A stretch of DNA of 64,000 nucleotides from Fagopyrum homotropicum (Eukaryota > Streptophyta > Magnoliopsida > Caryophyllales > Polygonaceae), in contig BSWB01000001.1 in NCBI GenBank assembly GCA_033239125.1, positions 26,501,501 to 26,565,500 of the forward strand, read 5' to 3'. The position numbers were made by a program, and so were the translations under genes. Numbering within the stretch: the stretch's first letter is position 1; the number at the start of each line of letters is the position of its first letter. The notes under the pieces were generated by a model. The model was given only the letters and a program-made list of their open reading frames with translations, ran no database searches and was not told the origin of the DNA. This document shows positions 1 to 11,081 of the stretch, piece by piece.

Positions 1-556
1 TATCTTATCTCTTTTTATCTTGTCCTCTTCTTGAACACATTGCAAAATGAGCTCATTAAGAGTCTATTTCCCCTTATGAGTATTATAACTCACCTTAAAT
101 TGACTGAATTGTGTGGGAAGAAACAGGAGAACTAAATGCACGAGTAAATCATCAATTATCTCTAACTTTAGTGCCTTTAGTTTTCCCGCAAGATTTGACA
201 TTTTCATAATGTACTCCCTAATGTTTCCTTTTCCTTTGTACCTCGTAGAAATCAGACAAGCCAAATGGTTGCTTATTTTTGATTTTTCATTCTTGACAAA
301 ATATTTTTGAATTGCCTCAAAGGATTCCTTAGCATCTTTGCTCTCAGAAATAGAGCCCCGAAACGCTTCCGGAGTGGAATATTTCATGATCATAAGACAC
401 ATGCGATTAGAGCGATCCCACTTGTCTACTTTCGCTTCATTGGAGTTATCCTCAGCCAAAGTGGGTCGTTCAGTCCTTAGCGCAAGGTCTAGATCCATGC
501 ATCCGAGAATGATTTCCACATTCTCCTTCCAAACCTTAAAATTTGTCCCATTTTAA
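1..556 (-). pseudogene. Ty1/copia Gag fragment
   Basis: The minus strand encodes the N-terminal half of a copia-type Gag (UBN2/DUF4219-like). It contains NGTNFKVWKENVEIILGCMD, then a helical stretch with W-D-R-S-N and S-I-S-E, and later KLKALKLEIIDDLLVHLVL. Gag is the capsid protein that packages the element RNA. The frame runs off the window edge. Near 550, two extra A's put the leader SSIPML out of frame with NGTNF, so this copy is broken. The element's primer-binding site and LTR lie upstream at 1295-1817, so this is the 5' part of one minus-strand element. The family assignment rests on motif recall. Confidence 0.8.
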
Positions 557-751
557 GCATTGGAATGGAACTGACTTGAGCAGAAACATTAGTAGTAGAT
601 GCTGAAACTAAACATAATAGCAAAGAGTTAAAACAATTAATCAATTAATTTTAAAACAATATACCCAATACAACTTGATATTTAGTGTTTGCACAAAATA
701 TCAATTGTAAATAGTACTCTCAATGCAACAATCAAATATTGATAATAAATC

Positions 752-1065
752 CGGTCAAACAATAGCCTTTCTTTGGACCGACTATCATTCACATGGATAA
801 CCTTTATATTTATCTCTATTTATTGTCGCATGCGCTTTCATTATTTTGCCAAACATTGACCTTCCTTTGGGCCGATCAATATCCGCATAATTAATGAAAA
901 CACAATTGATTAATCAATATATTATCCTAAGTGTGAGTTTGTTTGGCCAAATATTAACCTTCCTTTGGGCCGATCAATATTCGCATAAACAAGTATAATC
1001 ACTAGTGTATTTAATGTTTGGCCAAATATTAACCTTCCTTTGGGCCGATTGATATTCGCATAAAC
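752..1065 (-). repeat. Four diverged repeats in the copia 5' leader
   Basis: Four related units of about 45 bp begin near 752, 848, 942 and 1017. Each has the core CCTTCCTTTGGGCCGATC (or a variant) preceded by a CAAA-T-ATT-AC word and followed by ATATTCGCATAA. Spacing is about 75-95 bp. They lie between the PBS and gag of the minus-strand copia element, so they form its untranslated leader. The last two units are nearly identical and the first is the most diverged. Confidence 0.75.
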
Positions 1066-1294
1066 AAACGATACACTAACCCTTATAATTTGAAATTAAA
1101 ATAATTTACACAGCATAGACTACTTTGGTGGCTTATGAACATACATGTGAAGATAAGCCCAAAATTAACAACCCATGTACATATAAGTCAAGAAAAAAAA
1201 TCGAACAACAGTAGCATACGATTAATGCATATATGCTTGTAAAACTGAAGTACATCGAACAACGAATATATCCTAACAACCTAACATGATAACC

Positions 1295-1306
1295 GCTCTG
1301 ATACCA
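1295..1306 (-). other. Primer-binding site (initiator tRNA-Met)
   Basis: On the minus strand this reads TGGTATCAGAGC, the standard plant LTR-retrotransposon site complementary to the 3' end of initiator tRNA-Met. It lies two bases downstream of the LTR end (CA at 1310-1309). Confidence 0.9.
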
Positions 1307-1308
1307 CT

Positions 1309-1817
1309 TGTTGGAATAATCAAATTCCCTAAACCGTAAACGCAAGGACCAATCATGCTAGGGTTATTAAGAAATTTAGAATTACATACCCGGTTCCATA
1401 GTAGCAATCGATGAACCAATAGCAATCGGATCAAACATTAGTGCGGAATCTACGATTCGAATGAGTGCCGCAGGTATACAGTCTTCCTCAGTCAAACCTC
1501 CTTAGGGTTTCTGTAAGTTTTCTCTCTGATTGGAAGAGACTAGAAAAATGCTTATTGATTTTGACGTATTTGGAACCATAACCTAATAACATTTATATAA
1601 TGACCTAATAGAATCTCATTATGCCTATTGGGCCAAAATGTGGTACCCACCCATCAAGCCCATACCGCTTAATTAAAACCTACGGGCTTTACTCGATTGA
1701 AACACTTTTATTAGCCAACTAATATATTTAGTCATATAATATAATTAGTTATTATAATATGTAAGCCCACTAATAATAATAATATTAATAAAAATTTACA
1801 ATCAATCTACAATTCCA
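1309..1817 (-). mobile_element. Copia 5' LTR
   Basis: The LTR abuts the PBS. On the plus strand it starts TGTTGGAAT, and a matching inverted end ATTCCA occurs at 1812-1817, giving about 509 bp. The PBS end is certain. The outer end is a best guess from the short terminal inverted repeat, since the second LTR is outside the window. Confidence 0.6.
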
Positions 1818-2447
1818 TTAATATAGCCAACTTATATGTCTTGTTGTATTTCAAATAACAAATACCAAGTTTACTTTGCAATTTTATCTAGAATCAGGTG
1901 ATATACCATCCCTACTCCCTAGTTTCATCCTGACATTCACAAACCACTTGAAAAATTCATCACAAGCTAAAGTACTTGTTGCAAAAGTACTCAAGATGCA
2001 ATCCCTTGTTGTAAGTAATATGTTAAGAAAGAATTTGGCCTATTAGGCCTTTTTGTGTTTAGTAAGAGTACCCCATTATTTTTATCACTTTTATTTAATG
2101 GTAGATAAAAATAATTAACCCCTCTCTTTAAAAAAAAAAATTGATGCTTGTAATTTGTTTTGTTAGTGTAAGTTTAGTTTTTTTAATTACTGATTTTGTT
2201 TTTTTAATTTTTTTTTGCCTTTTTATTTTCTTTATTATTTTCTTTTTTATTTCTCATACTAGAATTTTTCATACCAGAATTTTTCCTACTAGAAATTATA
2301 CGAGAAACTCATACCAGAATTTTTTTTGTTTTCTTTTTGTCATTATTTATTTTTTATAATTTACATACCGGAATTTAACGATGGTTGATATCTACACAAC
2401 TATACTTAGTGTATGCAGGTTTAAACTAGTCCATACATCTCTTGTAC
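1818..2447. other. AT-rich stretch with a short iterated word
   Basis: I see no gene here. From about 2254 to 2376 the word CATACCAGAATTTTT or a close variant (CATACTAGAATTTTT, CATACCGGAATTT) recurs four to five times, separated by T-rich runs. The part next to 2448 is probably intron sequence of the WNK pseudogene. Confidence 0.5.
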
Positions 2448-2882
2448 TTCAGAGTTTTGAAGGAAGTCATAGAGTTTCACCTGGTTCCAACACTTCTATG
2501 CCTTTGTATTCATCAAATGCCTTATACCTGCAACAACAATTGATAAAATTGAGCATGATCCAAAACAAATCCAGGAATACCCAAAAACGAATTTCACATT
2601 CTAATGAAGATCCATCAAAACAATAAAAATGCAAACTGAATCTGGAAAATTAGAGAGTTTTGATGCTCATACACTATCTTTGAAGCGCCTTTTCCGAGGA
2701 TCTCATTTTACTGCAAATTGAAATAGATTGAACCCAAAAACATATCAAAAAAAATCAAGTTGACAAACGAATAAAGATAAAAGTAACAAAAATTGGGAGA
2801 ATCATTCTACTCTGCCATATCTACCAAAGGGATCAACTTCAACAAAATTGGAATCTGGTTCAGGATGTGAGAGGCCACTCAT
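2448..2882 (-). pseudogene. WNK protein kinase 5' gene fragment
   Basis: Three minus-strand exons encode the start of a plant WNK (with-no-lysine) serine/threonine kinase. Exon 1 (2882-2811) starts with ATG and reads MSGLSHPEP, then FVEVDPFGRYGR. Exon 2 (2710-2673) gives NEILGKGASKI, the glycine-rich ATP loop. Exon 3 (2527-2448) gives VYKAFDEYKGIEV, then WNQVKLYDFLQN in another frame. Both introns (2810-2711 and 2672-2528) keep GT and AG ends and join codons correctly. Breaks: the first codon of exon 2 is TAA where WNKs have tyrosine (GRYGRYNE), and 2 bp are lost after GIEV. A possible donor GTACAA follows at 2447. No later kinase exons are visible, so the copy is truncated. Retained introns mean a DNA-level fragment, not a retrocopy. 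The motifs look like the WNK8/9/10/11 group. Confidence 0.85.
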
Positions 2883-3175
2883 ACTCCCCCCCAACCCTAA
2901 TTTATCTCAACACTTGTTTGATTCCTCTTTGGAATCAATGTGAAGAGAGTAGATGCAGCACAGCTCTCGGCCTTCGTCTGCCGCAACCTACTTACAAGAT
3001 TATGATCTCACAGTTACAGTTTGCGCAAGAGGGATGACGGCAAGGCTCGAGAAATGCGCGATAGGAGAAGATTGAGGTAGACTTGTTGTGATTTTTCAGA
3101 TCTAGAATGTGAGATCTGGAACGTGGAATGGCAGAAGGAGAAAAAAGAGGAGAGAGAAGGAGAAGATGGAGGTAG
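2883..3175 (-). promoter_or_regulatory. Leader and upstream region of the WNK pseudogene
   Basis: Upstream of the WNK ATG on the minus strand the sequence is pyrimidine-rich (CTTCTCCTTCTCTCTCCTC), typical of a plant 5' UTR. It is cut at 3171-3175 (GGTAG) by solo LTR T1. The same five bases recur at 5914-5918, so the original upstream DNA resumes at 5919. Confidence 0.5.
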
Positions 3176-5913
3176 TGTAATATCCGGAATTTTAATTCCG
3201 TTTAGTTCTGTAGCAAACCGGATTTCGATCTTTTGATCCTTAGCTGTCTATACGTAGTTGGACACTATATCTCAAAATTTTATCATTTTATGTAATATCA
3301 CTTAACATAAAATGATAAGATTTTATTAGTAGCAAACCCTAATCCAAACCCTAGTGTATATCATGACTTGTCTTTGACAAAGTCATGACGCCCTAGTGAC
3401 GAGATCAAGACGAGCCCAAGACGAAGTCAAGACAAGACCATGACGAGTTATGACGAGGCCATGACAAATTCGTGACAAAGTAATGCATGGCTATGACAAG
3501 CTGTTGACAAGGTTTTGACAAGGCTTGACAACTTCATCCCATCACTTCCTTTACTACATGCCCACCCGTGCGGCAGCTTGAGCCCGCTCCAGCCAGCCCG
3601 GATTGCTTCAGTCTCCGCCTGACCCAGTTGCTCCCAGCCCAGGAAGGGGACGGGCCATGCTGCTAACCCTTGCAGCCCAGGAAACCAGCCGGAAGAGATG
3701 CACGTACATTCCTAGTCAACAACAGTTACAAAATCATATTTGCCCTTATGCCTTTAAATCTTTCCTCCTTCTGCAGCCTATTTCACACGATCTTCCTCCC
3801 CAATTTCCGTCTAGATTCAGCACCTTCGAAACTCCTCCTTTTCTGTATCGGGATCCATCGATCGACTTCAGCAAGGGTCCCCAGCATGCAGCAGCACCCC
3901 TCTCATCGCTTCTGTCGAGCCAGCAGTGCAGGCGTGCCCTCTCCTCACTTCTATCGAGCCAACAGTGCAGGCGTGCTCTCCTCCCCAGTCGAGCCAACCT
4001 CGACCCTCCTCTCTAGTCTCCTTCCAGCCCCTGGAGTCGTGCACAACAACCTCCTATTGGACCTCTTCGTTTTCCGACAAGGCTATGAACGTGAGAGCCA
4101 TCCTCGTCCTTCATGCCTTCGAGTTTGGAGCCGGGTAAGACCCACATCTACCTCCTTACTTCCCCTCCATGTTTGTGTGTCAATGGGTGCCTCTAAACCA
4201 TCTTTAAACCCATACATTTCATCCCAAAGGAGAAACTTTAGAGAGCTGTTACATCTCTCATTTTTCAGAGTTTTCAGAAGTGACGAGCAGTCAACTTCGG
4301 GTCCAATTTTGGGTAAGTTAGACTACTTCTTTTTGGCTGGTTTTTGGATATGTCATAGAAGGTATTTCATAGTAAATCATACTAAAATTTTAGATGAATC
4401 CATGTTACAGTTTGAGAGTTATGATGTTTCAAAGTTGACTCCTCCCACAGTTTTTATAATTGTGTTGAGTGTTGGGGAAAACAGCATGTGATGCTGTTTT
4501 GTGAGATAGTTTTGAATAGGCTTTTGATCTCTGTTGGACTTGAATTTTGGATATGATATATTTGGCATATTGTAGTAGAACATATCAAAATTTGGGATAA
4601 ATCCAGTTAGTGGTTTAGGAGTTATGAAATTTCAAAGTGGAGGCAGAGTGCAGTTTTTTTGAATGTTGCTGAATTTCCGAAGTGTTGGAAAACTGCATGT
4701 TGATACAGTTTTGTGATTCAGATTTGGCTAATTTAGACTCCTCTTTTATTGATAATTTTTGGATATATTGTAGTTGATATTATATAGTATAACATACTGA
4801 AATTTGGGAGTATTTCGAGTTATAGTTTAGGAGATATGATTCTCCAAAGTTGGTTTCCCATGCAGTTTTTAGGACTGCTGAAATATTCTAAGTGTTAGAA
4901 AAACTGCTTGTGATGCAGTTTTGTGAGGTAGATTTGGAGGGGTTATTGACCTCTGTCGGACGTGATTTTTGGATATGTTGTTGATGGATATGTATAGGAG
5001 CATGTAGTAAAAGTTGAGAGCGATTTGTTGGGTTAATCCAGATTTAGGATGTTCCGAAGTTGGGTATAAGTATAGTTTAGTTTAGAAGAGTTGTGTTAGG
5101 TTTTAATTGTCGACCCATCTTATGCGTTTATGTTCTTGTGAGGAAGTTGAGCCTAGAAGTATAAGGACTTCTAGTTGACTAGAGCGTTGTTTGATTCGTG
5201 TGCCTTGTTTTGAACAGGTGTTGTTCGTTTTCCCGAGGGGAACTTGAGAGTGTGCTGATTGGTTGCGCTTGGAGACTAGTAAGTCCACAGACTTACTTAG
5301 CTGGCTTCTTGTATGAGTGTAATGTGTATGAGTGGTGTTGGTTAGTTATGATAAACAATGAAACCTGATTAGGCCGACTTTATTATATTATATAATTGAC
5401 CCAAGTGTATGATAACGGGTCGTGACATCATCTACCTAGCTCTTGCAAGAGTCTAGGAGGTTCCCTGCGACCAGCTCAGTCAGGTAGACGGTCAGATGCA
5501 TTAGTACCATTCTTCGTTGGCAAAAGGGGACAAGGGCGAGGTTTGGGAATCCCTCGTGTCACAAAATAAGTATCATTAGTAATGACCTATCATCTAATTA
5601 TACCGCTTTGTAGATGTCTTGCAGGTTAAGACAGTTGTAGAGAGATCCGGAGGGAATGGTCAGCCGGGTCCACGTACTCATTTAGTTGGGGACTAGGATG
5701 TCTTATGTTCTTCATATGCGTCATTTTAGTATCGTTGCTTTGTAAGGCTGATACATATCCTTCATGTATATATTTTTTAAAGTTTTCAAATGTTTTTAAT
5801 ACTTTTGTGCCTTGTTGTAAGATCCTAGTAAAATTGTTGTCAAACTAAGGTCGGGACCTATTGTGAGGTCCTAACCAGTAGCTCCCCGAGTTCTGAGAAT
5901 TTGGGGTGTTAAA
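3176..5913 (+). mobile_element. Solo LTR T1 (chromovirus-type)
   Basis: A 2,738-bp LTR begins TGTAATATCCGGAAT and ends GGGGTGTTAAA (probably a mutated ..TTACA). It is flanked by a 5-bp target-site duplication GGTAG (3171-3175 and 5914-5918) with no internal region, so it is a solo LTR left by LTR-LTR recombination. Its first 250 bp match the start of the truncated LTR at 9689-9945. There the pre-PPT sequence lies on the plus strand, which fixes the orientation. Its last 100 bp match, in inverse orientation, the ends of T2 and T4. Open frames near 3603-4491 are Pro/Ser-rich, match nothing I know, and I do not call them genes. Confidence 0.8.
3361..3535 (+). repeat. Iterated TGACG/TTGAC words in the T1 LTR
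   Basis: Over about 170 bp the words TGACGAG, TGACAAG, AAGACGAG and TTGACAA recur roughly fifteen times at 8-15 bp spacing. TGACG is the core bound by plant TGA-class bZIP factors and TTGAC the core of the WRKY W-box. The stretch lies about 190-360 bp from the LTR start, where an enhancer would be expected. Function is inferred only. Confidence 0.6.
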
Positions 5914-6777
5914 GGTAGGTTTTGGACGGTTAAAATAAATTGGGGTACATTGACGTAATAGCAAAATACATAAGAAACGTTTTAAGGGTTACTTCTTGGC
6001 TAGTTAAGATCAAACTCCGGTCAAGTCAAGGAGTTTTGATCCGTGGTAGAAGAACTAAGAAAGTAAGCGGAAGAAGTTGTTTTTCAATTGTTGTTTTATT
6101 TTCTTAAGGCAAGTAAAGAAGGTACTTGGTACTTCATCCGTATAAGACTCATTGTGTAATTGGAAGAAAGAGTTTTGGAGTCAATCACTTTATACTTACA
6201 GAAAAGGTCCTTAGGATTAATGAGTGACAACAGGATAAGCAGAGTAGCGCAGCGGAAGCGTGGTGGGTCCTAACCCACAAAGCAAGAAGCTCAAGGGTAC
6301 TGATGGATGTCGTGTTGAGTTTAAGATGGTGATAGTTGGTGAAATGCATTCTAGTTGGAAGAAACGTGAGATAGGCTATGTGAGTGACTGGAAATGTTGT
6401 ACGGAAACTTATGTGCGTGTAGAGGTAATAGAAGGAGACCGGTACCCTATTATGGATCTGAGTGAAGAGCGATGCCTTTGTTACATGTTTCAAGACAAGT
6501 AGTTTTGGAATTCTATACTAATGGAAGACTCTAGAGTGAGTTTTCCGGATGGATTAGGAAAGAATTAATGATGTAATAAAAGTATTGTACTTGGCGTGTA
6601 CTAGAAAGCTCAAAGTGGGTAACTACCGTCCTGAGTCGAAGATACTTAAGAAAGAGACGTGACAGGAGCATACTTGCAACCTAGTAACCGTGCTTAAAGA
6701 AAGCATAATCTCGGAGTAGATTTTATGTGTAATGTTATGTCGGAACAGAGCCTAGTTGCGTTTTGAGTTAGAGGGAT
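5914..6777 (+). other. Host flank, then decayed T3 internal sequence
   Basis: The first bases after the GGTAG duplication continue the DNA interrupted by T1. Further on the stretch appears to be internal sequence of the plus-strand element whose 3' end is at 9652-9945. Frames of up to about 80 codons exist, for example at 6260-6502, but none shows a recognisable domain. It ends at the ATTAC duplication (6778-6782) of T2. Confidence 0.35.
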
Positions 6778-6782
6778 ATTAC

Positions 6783-8836
6783 TGTAACACCCCAAATCCG
6801 CGGGACTTGGAGTGTCACATTGGGCTAGGATCTCACAATGGATCCTGACCGTAGCCTGACAACAAATTCACTAGATCTACAACAAGGCACATGTAGGTTA
6901 AAATCAAATACATAAAAGCTGAGTATGATACATCAAAAGAGTTTACAAACTCATAGCCGAGTACAAAACAACAACATAAACCACAACCACAAAAGATCCC
7001 ACATCCCACGCATCCTAATGTATAGAAGTCCTCGGCTTGTCACACCATCTGGCTCACTCTGAAGTATTCCTAACCTGCAGAACACTACAACACGATATGA
7101 AACCGTTAGCTACAATAATGAAAAGCATGAAGGTAATAGCACAACCACACATCAACATCTCAAACATGTAATGCCACACACATTCATTTATTATCTTTCA
7201 TTACGTTATTCCATTACTAATTCCACTTCTTTTGTAACACGAGGAGCCTCAAGAACCCCGTCCCATCCAACGTAACACAGGAGTTTTGCATGGGGGTGAC
7301 CTTCACTCGTCCCCTCCTGTGAGATCATCTTCAGGGCACCTCCTCCTAACCAGCAGGCGGAGACCGGCGGTTACCGCCCGTTATAATACACTTGGGCCAA
7401 ATAAATGTAATGAATGTTCATCCTAGTCCGGTTTAGGTTATAAATGCACAATCATATGAACACACACAACCATCACAATCATACAATCCACAACTGCACG
7501 CTAAGTAAGTCCTATGGACTTACCTGATATACTCGTAACCTGTACCACGTCACAGCTTCCCCTTGGGGAAGTAATCAACGCTTGCAATAGCAAGGCACAC
7601 ACAATCACCTACTGCATAGGTTAGGAGACTCGTCTCACTAACCACAACCAACCTATATCTCAAATCTAAACCTCAGATCCTCAACACATTCATAAATGCC
7701 TAAGGCATATCCTCAACATAACATCTCATCATACTCGTACACATACTTAATCCTTAAAGCCATAACCGATATCCATAACATCATCATGATCCTCAAATCA
7801 TTCTGACACCTAGCATGCATCTAATCAGTATTCCTAAATCTCTAATTTAATTAATTAACCTTTAATTAATTAATTAAATTTCACCAGAATAACGTTTTGC
7901 CCGCAGGCCATTTCTAAACCCACCTATCATCAAATTTCATCAACAAACAACCCATAAACACCAGAATAATATAATGATCATAATGGAATTTCTAATTATC
8001 CATTTTGAAAAGCCTAAGGTCGATTTAGGCCAAATCGCAGTACGGAAAACGAATAAATTCATAACTTATTCGTTACTAACCCGATTGACGATCTGAAAGA
8101 AGATTCGGAATCACAACGACGCAGGCTACGCATGTACAACATCAAATTCACCGGAATCTGAGCGACGGAACTGTCCTGGTGACATATATGCTCGACCAGG
8201 TCTTCATCTGCTCGAAAATGCAGAAACTCGGTACCGATATGAAGAGAATGAAGAGAGGAATCCAAAAACTCAAACGGAATTGAAATCGGATTAGAAACGG
8301 AGAGTAGATCTGAGTTTGAAGTTTGAGAGAAATTAGAGCTTTTATGAGGAAACGTGAAAGGAAATGAATTAATAAACGATTTTCTGCTATTTATAATGAA
8401 GTCGATAATTATCCTTTTGCGAAGTCGATAATTATCCTTTTATCGATCCAATGGCGGGTTGAACCCCCTTCTCCAAACTTCTCGAAATTGGAATAATAGA
8501 TCTTGAATATTGTAGGGATATTTATTCCACAATTGCATCGGAAAACGTGTATTCCTAAGCCGTCTTTCTTAGCCGTTAAGAAACGAAATAGCGACTCTTT
8601 TGTCCGTTTTGCCTTTCCATGTTATTTCATATCTAGGACATGTCCGATGTCCTAATCATTTCTCGCAACTGCATTTTTATTAATTGGAGCTCCCAAATGC
8701 TCCAAATAATACCGGAGGGTAAAAATAATTACTGGGGGAAAAAGTGAAAATTCCACCATAAGCCCAAAATTACGCCAGGAACATAACGGTGGGACTTATA
8801 CTCAACACTTACGCAATCTTCGCGAGTTATATGTCA
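6783..8836 (-). mobile_element. Solo LTR T2 (chromovirus-type)
   Basis: On the plus strand this begins TGTAACACCCC, the inverse of an LTR end, and closes with CA at 8835-8836. It is flanked by ATTAC at 6778-6782 and 8837-8841. The first 120 bp resemble the starts of T4 at 44108 and, inverted, the end of T1. Shared landmarks include the ACAACAAGGCAC word near 6880 and an AGTAAGTCC stretch near 7504. No coding region was found in its 2,054 bp. The far end rests only on TG..CA plus the duplication. Confidence 0.6.
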
Positions 8837-8841
8837 ATTAC

Positions 8842-9688
8842 TATCACTGATTAAGTTAATCAACATTAATTAGAATTCGGAAATCCTAGCTATTACAATT
8901 ACTAGTCCGATAAAAGTGGAGGATACAAGAGTTCAATGTTGACGGTGTGTTAGCATTTATCGAGTATTTATGATCAAATAACTGTGATATAAGATCACTT
9001 TGTGTCTAATACCGTCATGCCGGACATATTCTATGTCACTTAAGATCTTGGGAAATGTGTGGGAAGCCTAGGTTAGAGCTAACGATATATTAGAGATCTA
9101 TAAATAATATAATAATGTCAAGTGAACAAAGAGGATGACCACTAGATTTGATTTTAGTTGTCTCGAGTGTTAGACCTGAAAAGGGTAAAGGTGACGATTC
9201 CTTACCTGAGGTATAAGATGACTGAGTAATATTAAAAGACAAGACCAATTGGGTCGTGATACGAAGAGCATTGAGCACTTGGTAAGTGTTGGTGGATGTC
9301 CAAGACCTTTGACATGATTGTGAAGTCGGAACCTTTTCAGAAGGCCGCAAGCAAGTGGTCATAACGAAGGGAAGAAAGTTGAACAGATCATTTTTCGTAG
9401 GGTCGTCAAAGGATCTAGAAGTGAGTTGTTTAAGGCAACCATTAAAAGTTTTAAAAGCGGTTTTAAAGTGACTGATGGACTAATATTCCTCACCCTAAGT
9501 TTGGGAACTAAGTTTGGGATCTGATGTAACGACCGGATTTTTCGTTACGCTTTGATAGGGTTACAGGAGTTTAGAAAACGATATTAAAATTTAGTGAGAT
9601 TAGGATATACAAGTTTAATTTTGGAAGTCGTTTGATTAAATACCTTGTTCTAAGTTTCGGGACGAAACTTATTTTAAGGGGGTACTGA
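8842..9688 (+). mobile_element. 3' internal end of element T3 with PPT
   Basis: This is the continuation of the sequence interrupted by T2. It ends with the palindrome AAGTTTCG-GGA-CGAAACTT (9652-9670) and a purine tract AAGGGGGTACTGA, the usual pre-LTR signature of chromovirus-type plant elements, where plus-strand DNA synthesis is primed. Near 9521 a second LTR-like start (TGTAACGACCGG) follows similar purine-rich sequence and may be another remnant. No coding domain is visible. Confidence 0.55.
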
Positions 9689-9945
9689 TGTAATATCCGG
9701 AATTTTTATTCTGTTTAATTCCGTAGCAAACCGGATTTCGATCTTTTGATCCTTAGTTGTCTACGTAGTTGGACACTATATTTCAAAATTTTATCATTTT
9801 ATGTAATATCACTTCACAAAAAATGATAAGATTTATTAGTAGCAAACCCTAATCCAAACCCTAGTGTATATCATGACTTGTCTTTGACAAAGTCATGACG
9901 CCCTAGTGACGAGATCAAGACGAGCCCAAGACAAAGTCAATACGA
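9689..9945 (+). mobile_element. Truncated 3' LTR of T3
   Basis: It starts TGTAATATCCGG and matches the first 257 bp of solo LTR T1 closely. It then stops inside the TGACG-word region, where the sequence switches near 9945 to the A1 LTR in opposite orientation. The rest of this LTR (about 2.5 kb by comparison with T1) is missing. Confidence 0.75.
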
Positions 9946-11081
9946 GAAAAGGTTTAATAAGAATAGGATTTGACAAACTCTAACACTTAACTCTCAGTTA
10001 CGGATCAAAAAAGTCACCTCGGTCAGTCAAGTTCCACCCCAGCCGAGATGTTCATCGACTGAACGAGGTACTCTAGGGTTAAGGTTAAAGAGTCGAACTT
10101 TCACGGTCCTACTAGAATTAAGATTATTCTATCATTGTTTTTCCCACAACTTTCAGCCAATCACCCTAGAATCGCACAAGAAAATTAGTCACTCATCATC
10201 ATGAAAGCAATAACCAAATATATGAGAAGGGAATGAATATTTGAACACAAAAACCTTAAGAACAAGGCTTCAATAACTGAATCAAATATCAAACAAATCA
10301 GCGTTCCTCAATCACAAATCACACAAAGACAACAAACCAAAGGGAATCTAAGGAAGTCTTACAAATCCCCTTAAAAGCTATTACAAAGCTATGAACTTCC
10401 TTCCTTCAATCTTCAAAACTTCCTTCAAACTTCCAGAAATCTTTACTTACTGCAGCTGGGAGAATATTATTGATCCAAAAATGGCTGAATTGTGGAAAAT
10501 TCAACCCTTTATATGGGAGAATTATCTTTCAAAGATAATAATATCTTAAAAAGGATATTTTCCTATAAAATATATCCATATCTCTAAAATAGATTTCCTA
10601 AATATATGATCTTCCTTCCAAAAATCCAGCCCAAAAATATAAGATATCTTCCTTTCAAAAATAAAAGATCTCAGCCAAATAAAATATATCTCGCCGGTGC
10701 CAGGGTGTTCGCCTCGGTCGGGGCGCTCCTCTAGATCACCTCGGTCGAGGTGACATTGTAGCTGACCGAGGTGAATCTCAACTGAATGTGAAATCTCTCA
10801 AATCTGGTCCAAATTAAATCTTCTTTGTTAATTCCTTGCTTCGTGAGTTCCCTTTTAAGCTCCTGAATGTAGCTCAAATGACTCCTTTGCTCCTTAGCTC
10901 CATTTCGATGCAAAATGTGCCATTTTACCTACGATTACAACGAAACTTGGTGTAGACCTCGATTCCCGTAAAGGTAGATGAAACAACAATGTAATCACTT
11001 AATATACATCCATACATGCAGATTATTGAAGATAAAACTTCTAAACAAGTCCCAAAATATAGACTATAATACATGCTATCA
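9946..11081 (-). repeat. A1 3' LTR, truncated
   Basis: On the minus strand it starts TGATAGCATG (11081-11072) straight after a purine-rich tract AAGTATGGGGCATTT. It matches the A1 5' LTR up to near 9946. It contains a TCACCTCG-GT-CGAGGTGA inverted repeat at 10736-10753 and further words near 10012-10073. Confidence 0.85.

Noticed and set aside
2483..2492. TTCCAACA as the far end of the copia LTR
   Set aside because: It would give a 1.2-kb LTR running through the WNK pseudogene exon; the end near 1817 fits better.
3603..4491. Overlapping open frames of 137 and 273 codons in the T1 solo LTR
   Set aside because: Ser/Pro/Leu-rich, no domain, several overlapping frames, inside an LTR; base composition explains them.
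6260..6502. 80-codon plus-strand frame in the T3 internal region
   Set aside because: No recognisable domain and no support from copies elsewhere in the window.
9521..9688. Separate LTR starting TGTAACGACCGG
   Set aside because: A purine-rich tract precedes it and the start looks right, but I found no second copy or end in the window; mentioned only as a possible remnant.
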